A DNA stretch of 64,000 nt from contig CP136067.1 in assembly GCA_032622095.1 (NCBI GenBank), positions 128,873,030 to 128,937,029 on the forward strand. Direction: 5' to 3'. Numbering within the stretch: position 1 is the stretch's first letter; every line of letters begins with the position of its first letter. The notes beneath the pieces were generated by a model. That model was not told the DNA's origin, made no database searches, and saw nothing but the letters and a program-made list of their open reading frames with translations. This DNA is from Siphonodentalium dalli. Its lineage: Eukaryota > Mollusca > Scaphopoda > Gadilida > Siphonodentaliidae. Shown here in pieces: positions 1 to 11,909 of the stretch. The position numbers and the translations under genes are program-made.

Positions 1-204
1 TCGGGTCTGTTCTAAAAATAGAACAATAAGGTGTCCCACTTAATCATCTCATTTTATAATAAAATATTCGAAATAAAATCATTATTAATTGACAGAAGTG
101 TTTCCGAAAATGGGTCGTCATTTCATATTTATTATCTTTGGCTTATACCCACGAAACTATTTCAAAATTGTTATATGGAGAGATAATCCATCTCTAAGTT
201 GATC

Positions 205-350
205 ATAATACCGGCAGATACATGTGAATAAAAGTGCAGAATGAGCCCTATTTATTGAGGGAAATGTTTAGATAATAAGTTCAACAAACCACAGAACTTA
301 TTATCTAAACATTTCCTTTGGGATAACTACTTAGTACATAAAGGTTTACA
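205..350. repeat. Family B MITE fragment
   Basis: It shares the block with 'aataaaagtgca', 'tatttattgagg' and 'agataataagtt' found in the other B copies. Positions 261-318 form a local palindrome in which GAACTTATTATCTAAACATT mirrors the preceding arm. Neither terminal CCCTTTCTATACTAAA end is intact, so this is a decayed or truncated copy. Confidence 0.5.
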
Positions 351-739
351 GATAGTGTGTCTGTTCCTTACAAGTTATATGTAGATTCTGATATAAAATA
401 ATATGTATGAATCGAGAACACTTGTCCGGAAAAGCTTCAATCAATAATATTTATTTTAATTAGAATGTTCTCATATAATACACCAGAAAAAAGGGGCCGT
501 TTAGAACAATAATCTTTCAGAAACGTTCGGAGCATATCAAGAGGGATAACACTATTTTATTAGCAATCAATTGAGCCAAAAGTCAAATATTACGCTCGGC
601 CACATCAGAAATAAAGCACGTTATTATGCCTTTATAGACAAACAATATAGACATTCTTCACTTTTATCTGTATTGTTTTTGTATCAGAAACATTTGTATA
701 CATATACATATACTATAGTCCTGAAATAGGGTTTTATGA

Positions 740-963
740 TTAACCCCTTTCTATACTAAATGGATTCTTCCAGTCAGTTAAAAAGTGTACATCGAAATGG
801 TCTATTATTCATTTGGAGATGTTATGGTGATAAAATCAGACGCCACATAAATAAAAGTGCACAAGGAGCCTATATTTATTGAGGTAAATATTTAGATAAT
901 AAGTTGGACGGAGGTTTGTCTATGGTAACTACTAATCAATGCGTGTTGTTTTGAAAGAGTTAA
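740..963 (-). mobile_element. Family B MITE, TTAA-flanked (piggyBac-like ends)
   Basis: The copy starts at TTAA-CCCCTTTCTATACTAAA and ends in a decayed version of the opposite end followed by TTAA. TTAA duplication together with an end beginning CCC is the piggyBac superfamily habit; assignment is by ends only, since no transposase is present. Related copies lie at 29391, 30340, 40412 and 41754. The orientation is opposite to the 30340 copy. Confidence 0.6.
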
Positions 964-976
964 TATGTTGTAATCG

Positions 977-1401
977 TGGCCCGGGAAAGCCTGAGTTTAG
1001 TGTGTCTGTCATTTTCAGAATGAGGTCCACAGAGGATGAATTTAGTGATGCTATCCCGCACAGCGTGTTAGCATCACCTAATTCACCCCATGTGGCCTCA
1101 TTCTGCTTAGGACCCATCTTCTAGGAAATATCTATATAGTCTTTTTTTCCCTTCTGGGAAGTTTCTATATCGCATAATTTGCAGAAGATAAATTACATAA
1201 TCAAGGTGACTAATCGGTGAACATCACCAACTTCAACAGGGGAACTTCAATATGGTCCTAGACCTCCCATATCAGCTAGTTGAGGCCTAAGGTGAATGAG
1301 GGTCTCCAGAGGGTGAATATGGTGATGCTAGCATCACTAAATTCACCTTCTGTGGACCTCATTCTGCAAATCTCAGAAACACTAAACTCAGACTTGGCCC
1401 C
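977..1401. mobile_element. Family F inverted-repeat MITE, full copy
   Basis: The ends mirror each other: a left end containing CTGAGTTTAGTGTGTCTGTC and a right end containing CACTAAACTCAG. Inside each end is a hairpin built on CAGAATGAGGTCC and GGTGAATTTAGTGATGCTAG followed by its complement. The middle (about 1140-1280) is shared with copies at 10731, 24646, 48138 and 53361. Two opposing ORFs of 61 codons at 932-1124 are by-products of the hairpin, not genes. Confidence 0.65.
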
Positions 1402-1451
1402 AGAAGAGATACATAGGTCATGGGAGAACCCACCAATTCTGAAATGAAAGA

Positions 1452-1762
1452 GTTAAAGATGGATTATCCAATTAAACACCACTAAATTACTATTTCTTTG
1501 GCTTCGGGGATAACACAAATTTATTCAAGTCGAGGAACCCATCCATCAAAGCTCAGAGTGATCAGATATCGATTTCTGAAATCTTATTTTTCACCAGCTG
1601 GAATATATTATTTGGCAGCCAGGCAAATTTTCGATGAATGCCAACCGACATACTCTGGATACCAAATAGTGTTGAGCAAAATGTTGATAGTTGTTGTTAT
1701 TGTTGTTGTTGTTGGAATCTGATGTTATGGGGACCATCGAATCGGATTGTGTAATAGATAGA
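1452..1762 (-). mobile_element. Family H MITE, shortened copy
   Basis: It begins TTAAAGATGGATTATCCAAT, a decayed form of the H end TTAAAGGTACTCAATCCGAT. It includes the family block 'cttcggggataa..attc.agtcgaggaaccca' and ends in GGGGACCATCGAATCGGATT. The interior is shorter than in the full copies of about 450 bp. A (GTT)n microsatellite at 1687-1715 lies near its right end. Confidence 0.6.
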
Positions 1763-1976
1763 TACAACTTTGTTTTCTATCTATGGGTGGAGGGAGGGGG
1801 GGGGGGGCGAAATTCTCAGCTAGGTTTTTGTCATCGGGTCTCACATTTAATTCAGCATCTTTAATGATCAACGATATACCAGACTAACTGTAGCCCAATT
1901 GTTGACATTTTAAAGCGAACTACTAAATGTGACGTGAAATGTCATTTGCCTATTATTTTCTATATAGAGCTGACAA

Positions 1977-2420
1977 AGATACAGGGACATGTCGACATGG
2001 GGTTTGGTGTGTCTCCCCCCCCCCCCCAAGTTTGGCCAACAGGTTGAAATTGTTCTCGTAGTATGATTTTCCAACAATTTATTAGTGAAGAATTTGTTTG
2101 TTTTAGACCGACATTTACAATTGAGGAAATTAAAATCAAATTATGCAAACTTGTGAGTTTTGGTGTGGTTTAAGGGGGCGGGTTCATTGGAAATTCCAAG
2201 GCGGACACCCCTCCAGAGACCCTCTAGCCGCGTTCCAAAATTCGCTAAATACTGGTTGGAAAATCTAAACCAGGAGAACAATTTGAACCTATTTTTGAGC
2301 GTGAAATTTCCAACTAATGTTGTGTCAGACATGAAATTCCGAAGTGTTAAAATGTATATCAATATTGGTTGGATGAATTAGACCACCACCACAGACTGTC
2401 GCCACGTCCCTGTGCCATTA
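1977..2420. repeat. Family L repeat with C tract
   Basis: It shares 'cagggacatgtcg', a homopolymer C run (2015-2027), 'aggttg..aat' and 'gtgaaatttccaactaatgtt' with 11910-12745, in a rearranged order. No coding frame is convincing; the 73-codon ORFs on both strands overlap one another. The nature of the element is unknown. Confidence 0.4.
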
Positions 2421-2467
2421 GCTCCTGTACCAATGTTTCAGGGAAGTCGAGGAAGAGAGATACCAGA

Positions 2468-2955
2468 TTAAAGGTACTCAACCCGTAAAGAGGGTCCCCA
2501 TCTCAACAGATTCCAACAACAACAATCCGATCAGAGGGTCCTATATTACTATTTCTTTGGCTTTGGTGGTAAAAAATATTTGATTCGAGTCGAGGAACCC
2601 ATCAAACAAAGCTCAGAGTTATTAGATATTGATTTTTGAAAATTCTTATGTTCTCGAGATGAGTACCAATAACTGCCGTCAATTTGGTAACATGCTCGAG
2701 ATTTTACGCCAAAATTATATTCAAACAGACAAGGATGTATAACTCTATGATCAAGTGGGTAATAACAACGATTTTTTTACTGTCTTCTGGGCCAGAAACA
2801 ATTCCCGATAATGAAAAATAATAGATTTCTGAAATCGATATCTAACAAATCTGAGCTTTGATGGGTGACTTCCTCGACTCGAATCAAATATTTTTGACCC
2901 CCGAAGCCATTGAAATAGTAATTGAGAGGAGTTTTATCGGGTTGAGTACCTTTAA
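2468..2955 (+). mobile_element. Family H MITE, full-length
   Basis: TTAAAGGTACTCAACCCG at the left mirrors CGGGTTGAGTACCTTTAA at the right, giving TTAA at both borders. Internal blocks match H copies at 29485, 37508 and 49083, including 'ttcctcgactcgaatcaaat'. There is no transposase; it is a non-autonomous element. Confidence 0.7.
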
Positions 2956-3139
2956 GTTACCCCTACATGTATTTATTTTGAGTATTCGGTATTCCTTGGT
3001 ATAATGTCTAGTTAGTATTTATATTTTATAGAAACATTATTCCACCGAAGGTTTTAGGGGTCACGTGTCATATCGAGCGCGCCGATCCTGGCAGCGACAT
3101 GACATATCCGTTATCTTTGTGGCATATAGGTCGGGGAGT

Positions 3140-3356
3140 TACAGTAATGTTCTAAGTAATCGACTTCTTAACCACAGCAGGATTATGGGTAACTTTTCAG
3201 GATTTAGTCGGAAATATGGCTTGTTGCCATTCGTCGGAAAGCTCTCACCGAGAGCCTTCCGATGAATGGCAACAAGCCATATTTCCGACTAAATCCTGAA
3301 AAGTTACCCATAATTCTGCTGTGGTTAAGAAGTCGATTACTTAGAGCATTACTGTA
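3140..3356. mobile_element. Family E foldback MITE (Tc1/mariner-type ends)
   Basis: This is a near-perfect inverted repeat of about 217 bp with almost no loop (centre near 3246). The ends read TACAGTAATG and CATTACTGTA, so a CAGT terminus with TA target is apparent, as in Tc1/mariner elements. Arms carry CTTAACCACAGCAG and GGATTTAGTCGGAAATATGG. The transcript would be a long hairpin. ORFs on both strands are palindrome artefacts. Confidence 0.75.
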
Positions 3357-3424
3357 TATTTGATTTTGGTATGTGTCTGCGAGACTCATTTCCTGACGAC
3401 AAGACAAGTCCAAGGACGCGTGTC

Positions 3425-4233
3425 CAGGGGCGTAGGAACCTGGGGGGGGGGGGGGGGGGGTAAGGGGGTAAATACCCCCCCCCCAAATTTCCAGAAAATG
3501 GTCAACACTTAAACTGTATTTCTTATTTTTTCAACTTAACCGATCACATTCTCCGCCCGCACAATTTGACATAAAATATATAGTACATGTATACTCTATA
3601 TTATAACTCCCCGTATGCATGGTGCTATCCACCGGCCTTTGCTCCTTATAAACCTTCTTGTTAGTATACTCTCTCAGAAATCATTGTGTTATCCCACAAA
3701 CGGTATCTAATTTGTCCAAAGCTCCAAAATAAATCAACACCAAGATTTCCGAGATGAATTCAATATGAAATTATTTGAAGAGTAAATACGGAAACCAGAC
3801 CATCGAAGGTAAGCTACGCTTCATCACAGCTATTACTTTGTCACTGCTTAAATGGCGAATCTGCCTGCTTTATATCGAGGCCATCTTTCAGTTACATGCA
3901 CTACTACTATGGATTAGGCTGGGAAAGCTGAGAATGTGAATATATAATTATGTAAGTATAAACATATATGTCATGTTTTCGTTTCATGGAAGACTGCTCC
4001 ATTTGTACACACACGCTTATGATAGTAAAAAATTATCTCCATATACTATTTTGTACAACAGGTGAAAAACTAAAATACCATATTTTCCCTCAATGGGTTA
4101 TTTAACGTAATTGCTGTCACAGATGCAACGAAATGCGATCTGAGGGTTTTAAATTCCGAAAAATTTCCTGCATACCCCAACGGACGAGAGGGGACACCCA
4201 TCTCGTGCTCTCCCCATCTTTCCTACGCCGCTG
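3425..4233. mobile_element. Possible hAT-like non-autonomous element
   Basis: The left end CAGGGGCGTAGGAA and the right end TTCCTACGCCGCTG are inverted relatives, matching the CAGNGGCG style of hAT termini. Next to the left end is a run of 19 G (3442-3460) followed by 10 C (3475-3484). The 8 bp flanks (CGCGTGTC and ATACCCCC) do not match, so either the target duplication has been lost or the two ends belong to different copies. Confidence 0.4.
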
Positions 4234-4289
4234 ATACCCCCCCCCCAATAATTATAGCTTTCTACGCCTCTGCGCGTGGCGGGTTGTTA

Positions 4290-4870
4290 GTCGATCGACT
4301 TGAAGGAGGTATTGCCAAGGGTTGTCGTCCTTGCGTCCGAATACAATTGCCTTCGGCACACCCTATATAAGCCACACCCTTCATCCGATCGTCACCAATC
4401 TTCATATGGGAGTGACCACTATAGTTGGGAACAATAAATTTTTGTTCCAAATGTCGTTGAAAAACATGGCCGCTGGCAGCCATCTTGGATTTTACTCTTT
4501 GCACGCCTACATGCATCCTTCTGCTCATGCGCATCTTTAATCAGATCGTCATCAAACTTCATAATTGTGGATATTTGGGTTGACATACATAATAATGGGA
4601 GCCATAAATTATTTCCTCGAAATTCAGCTGCGAAATTAGTTAAAAACATGACCTCCAGAAGCTGGGATTTCAAATTTGAATATATCGGCACACCATACAG
4701 TCCGCATTTATTGGAGTAATGTTTTTAAAATGTACAGGCATGTTTCCGATCACCTCTAGATGGGAGCTATCTAATTTGAACGATTTATGATGAAAAACAT
4801 GGCCGCCGGCAGCCATCTTGGAGTTTACTCTTTACATGACTAAAAACTCAAAACGGCATGTCATAGTCCA
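4290..4870. repeat. Family O degenerate dispersed repeat
   Basis: Two blocks containing 'aaaaacatggccgc' and 'cagccatcttgga' lie about 350 bp apart (4460 and 4796), each preceded by a 'gggag...cca..tag' block. Related material lies at 43195-43770 and 44340-44570. ORFs of 72-90 codons arise on both strands. No known domain; probably an old repeat. Confidence 0.4.
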
Positions 4871-5014
4871 GCCAACATATTTATCCAATTGATCCCAAAT
4901 GTCTCTGGTATGACTTAAACATTTAAACTTTCCTCGTTCCTAATAGTTCCGTTGGTTGTAATGTGTTATTAATAGTTATTTGGACAATAAATTACAACTA
5001 TATATATTAACAAC

Positions 5015-5637
5015 TCAAAATGATATATATACATCAACGCTCAAAACCCACAGAGAAAAATCAGGGTAAGTCTTCTCCGCCGGTCCTGGTTCGGAATGGT
5101 GGTGGGGCTTTGCTTCTTGCTTCGGTGGCATCCACCCCATGCACAGTAGGCAAACACCTACTGTGCATGGATATATCAATCTACTTACAAACTCACAAAC
5201 CCTATAATACAAACTGTCTTCAGCGGAATTTACAGCATTCAAACGTGGGTTGTAGGAGAGGGCCGACGGCCCTTTCAAATCTTCCCGGGTATCATCCCAA
5301 ACTCCAAACTTGTTCTCCCACCAGTTATAAACGTAGATGGATGCTACCATCAGTTATAAAAGTAAATGGATGTTACCATGATAGTACCATCAGTTATAAA
5401 AGTATACGTTATTATACTGTAATAATCGAGATCACTGGGTCGCGGCCGTACACGCTCCGTTACCTGGTTTGCTGGTTTCGGAGATTCTTCCAGCCTCGAT
5501 TCGGTGGTTTTAGTGCCACTGGTCAAAGTGTTGGGAGTAGCATTACCATATTTTTAATTATTCATGACTTCCATATATGGAATGCTGCTCCAAAATGTTT
5601 ACCTGTAGCACTAAAACCACGGAACCGGACCTGGTGA
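5015..5637. other. Long unassigned open frames on both strands
   Basis: A plus-strand frame of 205 codons (5020-5637) is the longest in the window. A 111-codon minus frame (5015-5350) overlaps it. Neither contains a motif I recognise. The plus frame runs across the palindrome CATGCACAGTAGG/CCTACTGTGCATG (5138-5169) and into an M-type repeat, so it is probably chance. The minus frame has a mixed composition (WWENKFGVWDDTRED) and might be decayed coding sequence. No splice or promoter support was seen. Confidence 0.2.
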
Positions 5638-5650
5638 TCCAATATGGTGT
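5431..5650. repeat. Family M inverted-repeat element, diverged
   Basis: Arms with 'gtggttttagtgc' and 'gcactaaaaccacggaacc' face each other around 'gacttccatatatggaa'. The same blocks form a cleaner copy at 35520-35684. Its left outer end (TCACTGGGTCGCGGCC) resembles the M end of that copy. Confidence 0.5.
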
Positions 5651-6510
5651 CTTGATTGACAAAATTTATAGAACTATTATATTCTATTATATACATTGGA
5701 ATGGTCTATTGTTCATTTGGAGGGGTGTTCAGGAACAAAGAGCAGGTGATATCATGACGAAAATATAATACAAGTGCAGAAGTTTTAATATTCAATAAAT
5801 GCCCAAAATTGGCCACTGTCGAAAAAATTTCCATCTCAAGTATCTATATTGTTCGAAAATATTGTTCGAAAATTTTCAGTCTAAATGTTTGACTGAACTT
5901 ATGAAACAAACGGACATAATATGTCACACCACATATCAGATGGACAATATATTAAAGATGGCACATCCGTTCCTTACACGTTCTATTGGAGCTATACAAT
6001 ATTAATATCAGAGAGAGATTGTTGTTTCAGACATGAGATTACACTATATCGAATATTTAGAAATTTTGCCAAAGAGGGAGGGGAGCCAGACACAACCCGC
6101 TGCACCCCACCCCAATCATGATATAAATCGTGTATACTTTTATTACTGATCTCTGTGGTTTTGGTTCCCGTTGGGACCCCCATAATAATGTCTACTTCAA
6201 TGCGACCAAAGTGCGATCTGTGTTGATGGCAGGTCTGTGGTGTCAAAGTGATTTATTATGCAGCTACACGAATATCGTGGTTAATCCCGTCTATGTTTAC
6301 CTAAATTTCGTTAGTATTTGTTTATCCGATAATAAAGTAAAATGTTCCAAAAAAAATTACTGTAAACCATTCGTTTTTCGATCCGCGATAAACTTAAATG
6401 TTTTGATTTATATATTTTAACTGGGAAGTTCATAATAAGTCCAAATTTAATATATCGAACCATATTAATAAAAAGGTTTATGTTGGGGTCCCATCTGATA
6501 TGCCTGGTCT
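5651..6510. other. No recognisable gene
   Basis: Short frames only (60-96 codons), on both strands, with no motif. A block at 5698-5720 resembles the internal 'gaatggtctattattcatttgg' of family B, so part of this stretch is decayed MITE. Confidence 0.4.
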
Positions 6511-6544
6511 TAAAGGGGTACTGTACACTAAGATAGGCGATTTT

Positions 6545-6550
6545 TTTATT
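6545..6550 (-). promoter_or_regulatory. Candidate polyA signal AATAAA
   Basis: TTTATT on the plus strand reads AATAAA on the minus strand, about 42 bp after the TAA that ends the 6592-6841 exon candidate. The spacing suits a compact 3' end. The hexamer is common in AT-rich DNA, so it supports the exon only weakly. Confidence 0.35.
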
Positions 6551-6591
6551 TCATGCCATCATTTTCCCCGAATGTTTTTTCGTGTGTCGAT

Positions 6592-6841
6592 TTAATCGAA
6601 TCGCCGATTTGAATGATTTCTCACATATCCGCATGTTAACGCACTCTCAAGCTCAGGCTCAGACTCAGAGGTTGACTTTTTTGACGACTTTGGTGTTGAT
6701 GTCATAACAACTTCATCCTCAAACGGAATGGTTTGATCAAGGAATATTCCCTCGACATCTATCCCGTCTATGTCTTGAAGTGGAGCTACTCCATCCATAT
6801 CGGACATATATATCGACACTATTCTATCTCTTTCTGTAAAT
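6592..6841 (-). CDS. Candidate terminal coding exon, acidic Ser-rich protein, unknown
   Basis: On the minus strand 'ttttatatttacag' makes a good 3' splice site, with the exon beginning at 6841. If translation instead starts at the ATG in the MSDMDG context, the product is about 71 residues. The peptide is acidic (DIDGIDVEGIFLDQTIPFED), then has a Ser/Lys/Glu stretch (TPKSSKKSTSESEPELES), then CGYVRNHSNRRF and stop. Codon use is varied and not repeat-derived. An AATAAA follows the stop within 45 bp. I recognise no family. It may be the last exon of a gene lying upstream at higher coordinates, or part of an old transposon. Confidence 0.35.
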
Positions 6842-6859
6842 ATAAAAGTAGTTAACATA

Positions 6860-8365
6860 TTTAACTTGGTCCAGGGGGGGGGGGCCGATTTTTTTTTAAA
6901 GAGACATCAGGTTGGGGGGGGGGGGTGGGTGGGTACCCGAGGCCGGAAACAGTTTTGACCACCTTTTTGCATTATTTTTTCATTGACATATTTTCAACTG
7001 CTTTAAACATATTTGTTTATTTGTTGTGGCTTGTTGCAATATGAGAAGCACTAATACATTCAATATTGTTATAATTACCCCCATAAGTTGATATAAAATG
7101 GAAAAATAGTGAATATAGTGGGGGTGGGTCCCAAAATTTTCATTGATTTATTTTGCGCGCAATTTTTTTTTATTGTGTCTGTTTCAGCTTGCTTGGCAGT
7201 TTTTATATTGAAAATTGTCTAGTTCACAGTGTGGATCAATAAAAAAAATACCTCAGATAGCTCTAGGGTAGGGTGAACTTAATGCAGTCTGACAATATCA
7301 GCTAACAACTCATGACAGAATATTACAATAATTCTATTACTTTACTCATATAGTTAGTTGATGCATGAGTGTAATGTATGAACTAAATATTTGTATCAGT
7401 GTTTGTATACTAAATTGATTTTTAAATATACTTTTGTCAAATAATTGTTTGAATTGTCAAATTATTTGTTTCAGTGTTGTTGACAACCATCAATAAGTAA
7501 ATAAGTAGACATGAAATAAAGTTTTAATAACATTTATTGAAAGAAACAATAATATAACCTTCCTTGGATAGTCTTCTGAAAAGTATAAAAATATTATTTA
7601 AATAGATGTGAAGAGGGGCCAGGACACATTACAGTTTTGTTCACTTGTAATTATTATATCCCATAATTACCTGCATATACTAGTATGTAAATGACACTTA
7701 ATGCTGCTTAATGTCTAATTCAGGCTAATTTGAAAATTATCAAAGAAGAAAAAATCAATTTACTTAATTATTGTATATTTATAAGATGATGTGCATGCAA
7801 GGAGGTCTAGTTTGAAGGCACACATAAAGGTCATGTACAGAATGTGTGTGAATTTCTTATTGCACATGAACTCCATCCAGTACATGACCGAAGTTCAGCT
7901 CTGATTGTTCAAATGAATCTCAGTAATATACATCTGTGTATATGGATTTGGCACTAAATTGACCATCAACGTTCAAACTCAAAGGGTTAAGCATTATTTT
8001 AGGCCTAGTTCTAAGTCGTAACGCGAGGTCGGGTCGGTGGTCATGCAGGCATACATAAAAGTTAATTCGTACACTAGTTCATATGCACATTTTCCTTTTT
8101 GGTATTACTATAGGCTCTAGGCCTACCAGTTGATGCTGGTTATTGTCTGAAAAAAGATAAATTTAAGTTTGTGTAATTTTGTATTCTACTGTAGGCCCTA
8201 ACACTGGCCCTAGTTATTTTTTGTTGTCATTCCAGGGGATTCAACATATTTTTCATCTACCCACCAGCTGTACTCACACAGATGAATAGGCTGGGTTATA
8301 AATTTACCAATATAATCACATAATATTCTACCTTTGTTGATTGCTTAGACAGGAAGTAACATTTA
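6860..8365. other. No recognisable gene; G tracts and AT-rich DNA
   Basis: G runs at 6874-6884 and 6914-6925, then AT-rich sequence without frames over 60 codons. Nothing matches the repeat families traced elsewhere in the window. If the 6592 exon is real, this is its upstream intron, but I saw no further exon. Confidence 0.4.
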
Positions 8366-8369
8366 ATTT

Positions 8370-8590
8370 GGTCTTTCAAAGAAGGGACCAATATAGAGCG
8401 GTTGGTCGTTTTTACAGAGGGGACCAACATAAAGCTTTGATGTTTTGGGGTGGGTGTCTAAAATTTTATGAAGAAAAAAATGCAAGAAAGGGTGGGTGGG
8501 TGTAAAAAAATGAAAATGTAAAAAAAAGACCCCCACGTCTCGCAACTTTTTTACGCCCCCCCCCCCCCTGCATGGTCGCATATATATGGG
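8370..8590. repeat. Low-complexity stretch with C tract
   Basis: 'gggaccaat.agagcggttggtcg' and 'ggggaccaacataaag' form a loose repeat, followed by purine-rich and polyA-like sequence and a C run at 8556-8568. Minus-strand ORFs of 72 codons here are low-complexity. Confidence 0.35.
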
Positions 8591-9420
8591 TTATTGACAA
8601 AGCGTACACGTGTTGTATATACCACATAGCTATATAACTACTACATTTCCATAGCTGAATAATCCTATGATATATGATTTGCATCTTACGGCATATATAT
8701 CACCAAAAATAGTGATATATGTACCACATATCTGCACAGACCTATTTTCGAACATCACATTTGAATACATTCGTATCTTGTGTTCCGCGTTGGCACTTCC
8801 TCGTCACCCGCGTTGTCAAATAATCGTTGCACCACCTTCACGTTATGCTCAATAAAATGATTATTTGTGGGACATTTGCACTTAAATTTTGTGGAAATGC
8901 TTGGGAGATGTTTGGCTTCGAATCGGCTCAATCACACCCACCGATAAGTGTATATTTTTGAAAAAATGATGGATGTTTTGTCAACAATGCCGGTATTTTG
9001 GCCAAGGGTATCCAGTTGGTGGCACCACTACAGCAGCGTGTATCGTTTGCTCAGACATTTAACCACTGCCAACACTATTCACAATAACCAGTTCACTGGG
9101 ATAAATCAATGATAGGTGATACGTACCGTTCCATTGTCCTAACAAACGGACTTTGGCGGCGAAAACTCAATTTCACCGCCACGGAAAACACAAATTTTAC
9201 TTGTTGCCGCGTTGGCCATCCTTGTTTTCCCGGGATATCCTTGTTTTCCCGGGATCGGTTCCTCCGTGTGAAGATGATAGCCCTATATATACATAATGCA
9301 TATCTTTATATATTCACTGAGATATATTTCAATGTTGGCAAAAAGATGGGAAGCAGATACCTATGGGAACTGTTTTATGTTTACCCATACCATAGTATGG
9401 TAAACATAGTGTCGTTGTCC
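8591..9420. other. No recognisable gene
   Basis: A 110-codon plus frame (9109-9441) has no motif and runs across the short direct duplication TTGTTTTCCCGGGAT (about 9222-9256). I regard it as chance. No repeat family was assigned. Confidence 0.3.
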
Positions 9421-9900
9421 GGATTGACCACTCGTCGTTAGTCCATCCGTCCATCTGCATGTAGACACTTTACGCATGGTGTGATAACTCAAATATGTTA
9501 TATCTGATCGGAACCAAATTTTGTATATGAATTTATCAGCACAACAGACAGATCGAGTTCGAATATGGGTTTGATCCGACTATTTTAAACTGAGTTATGG
9601 CCCTTTTTCGAAAAAATATTCACCTTTAAACAAAACAAAAATTTAAATTCAATTCCTTGCTCAATTTAACAAAACAAAAAATAAAATAAATAAAAGAATA
9701 TATAATAAAATATTTTTGTTTTTAAATAATTAAAAACAATTTTTTTTTTAAAGTTAAATTTTTTTGAAAAAACTAACATCATTATAACTCTGCCAATGGT
9801 ACCCCGAGTCACCACACCAAATTTGTTTAAATCGGTCCAAAATCTTGTGTTATGTACTGGTAAATTTGTTTTGAGCGACATTAAATCCAATTCACCAATT
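9421..9900. repeat. Degenerate dispersed repeat of a style seen in bivalves
   Basis: Sequence such as 'gtccatccgtccatctgcatg..gacactttacgcatg', 'gataactcaa', 'ccaaattttgtat' and 'gagttatggccc' resembles a widespread degenerate repeat that I recall from bivalve genomes (recollection, not a search). A second unit with 'ataactctgcc' and 'accaaatttg' follows at 9780. There is an AT-rich core at 9660-9770. Confidence 0.35.
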
Positions 9901-10730
9901 TCATCCCATGCCTTTGGATTACTTGGCTATTGTTATGACTATATTATTTTCTGATGTCTCTTATGCCAATGTGCAGATAATCTGACAAAGAAAGCTATGG
10001 TATCTAATTTAAAATAAAGATTCAAAAATACACATCACATGATATTAACAGTAGACTTGAACATCTGTGCTGCCTTGCACAGCTGAAGATATCACTCTAC
10101 AGATGGTCCGAGGTCATTATAAATGTTATTGGTTTAATAGAGATGCCAGCTTTCAATATAAACAATTCATGTGACTTGTTGACAGCCCTGCTATATAATT
10201 GATATTAATGGGTCAGCAGTGAGGTGGCTTATCTTGATCTATATTGTTGGTAGAATTTGATACATTATCATTGTAAACTTAAATTGGACTCTCTTAACCC
10301 AAGTATTCCATGTCCAGGTCACCTTTCACATTTAACCCCAAGGCTGTGGTGGTGCAGCATTACAGATCCTGTACCAGGGCATTCTCTTATATAAATGCGA
10401 GTGACCCATAAATTCCAATAATTTGTGTAACGTACATTTGTCCATAATAGTACATAACAGTATACTCTATAATTCAACACCAAAACTCTCATTTATGATT
10501 CAGATCATAGTAATTTACTATCGCCAAGGAATGGGTTAACATCGGCCTCTCGTTATGATTTTGCTTCCGATCATGCTACTACTATTCCACTGTTTTGGGT
10601 TGTATTAATATGTTGGAATATGCTAAATAATAATTGATTGCCAGAAAGTGGGGGGGGGGGGCTGGAAAAAATAAATGATTTGAACAGAGGGTGGGGTGGG
10701 TGGTCTGTTGGTGAAAAATTAGCATCATTC
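9901..10730. other. No recognisable gene
   Basis: AT-rich DNA without a convincing frame or a traced repeat. A G run lies at 10650-10661 and a GC-skewed 'gggtggggtgggtgg' follows. Confidence 0.4.
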
Positions 10731-11090
10731 TGCATGGCCTCGTCTGCTATGGGAGACATAGACTCAGATTAAAGTTACCAAATGGTGAATATTATGATGT
10801 ACACCCATTGGGAGCCTCGATTATGCAATATGTCGTCTGTCAATTTGGGGGGGGGTAGAGACACTAAACTAAACAAGAAATATAATCTATGTGAAGAAGT
10901 TTCTATGGAAATTTGATAATAAAGATAAAAAAACTTCTCAGAGAAGGTGAGGAGGTGATGCATAAGCAGAATGAGGTCCACAGAGGGTGAATTTAGTGAT
11001 GCTAGACCGGTATGTGGGATAACGTCACTAAATCCACCCTCTGGGGACCTCATTCTGCAAATGACAGGTATACTAAACTCAGACTTGTAT
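10731..11090. mobile_element. Family F MITE copy
   Basis: The left part (TCTGCATGGCCTCGTCTGCT, then 'gggagacatagactcagatt') is the family interior. The right part is the hairpin GCAGAATGAGGTCCACAGAG ... CCTCATTCTGCAAATGACAG. It ends in CTAAACTCAG as at 1390. The hairpin explains the opposing ORFs here. Confidence 0.6.
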
Positions 11091-11905
11091 GGAGTGTTGA
11101 TAGACCGAAGTGACAGGAATTCATTTCAAGTTTCAACTGCAGAAACATACACTGTTCATGGCAAGATAACCCTACTGACACAAACGTGCACTTTTCATGC
11201 AAGATGAACCTACCGACATACTCTTTATTGTTGCATTCCATAGAACCATCGGACATTTTCTTTCCTGGTGGGGTAATATTCTCTGCCACTTCATTGGGGG
11301 TTTCAAATGCACATATACACCCCCCGGTAACCGGAATGGATGATTGCTGCGGCCTGGTAAAAGCAAAGGAGCCAAATTATGCGTGTTATAACCCACCTCT
11401 CGGCAAACGACAATTATTTAGCGAACATCCAACAATTTTTTCTCTTGATACACGGATCGTCCAAATGTGATATGTCCAGCTTCATTGCAACATTGGTACC
11501 CATCATATTCAGATTAACTGATTTTGTGACATGCACCGAAACCGCTAGTTTTCACACATTTTTATTTTGTGTGATTCTGTACTCCAGAATATAAACAACG
11601 AGCAATATATATCAGATCATGGCTGAGGCATTTCAGTGGCATCTACACTGATACTTATTTTAATGTCGACAATCATGCAGATTGAAGTAAAGTTTGATGC
11701 CAATGTCTATCGGAGTTGTCTCGCTATCTCATCGATATTCCGTAGATGACACTGAAATATATCAAAATGGACGATCTCATGAACCGAGCGAAACAAATTG
11801 TTTGATGTCTGAGGTATTTCTTTTACCATTATTTTTGTCGTTTACAAAGATGGGTTTGAAAACATTCATATTTTGGCGCTTCTGCTAGCTATTACCCGGC
11901 ACTCC
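11091..11905. other. No recognisable gene
   Basis: Overlapping short frames on both strands (64-94 codons) show no motif and no splice logic. A tandem 'catg.aagataaccctac..aca' duplication near 11155-11220 is the only structure noted. Confidence 0.3.
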
Positions 11906-11909
11906 GCGG

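Noticed and set aside
3065-3413. Paired ORFs on both strands with shared peptide LLNHSRIMGNFSGFSRKYGL
   Set aside because: The identical peptides come from the two arms of a palindromic E element read in opposite directions.
3425-4233. Confident hAT assignment
   Set aside because: The ends look right, but the 8-bp flanks differ, so only a tentative call is made.
5020-5637. 205-codon plus frame as a gene
   Set aside because: It crosses a palindrome and an inverted-repeat element, has no domain or hydrophobic pattern of a family, and one frame of this length can arise by chance in 64 kb read in six frames.
9109-9441. 110-codon plus frame as a gene
   Set aside because: It runs across a short direct duplication, has no motif, and lacks splice or polyA context.
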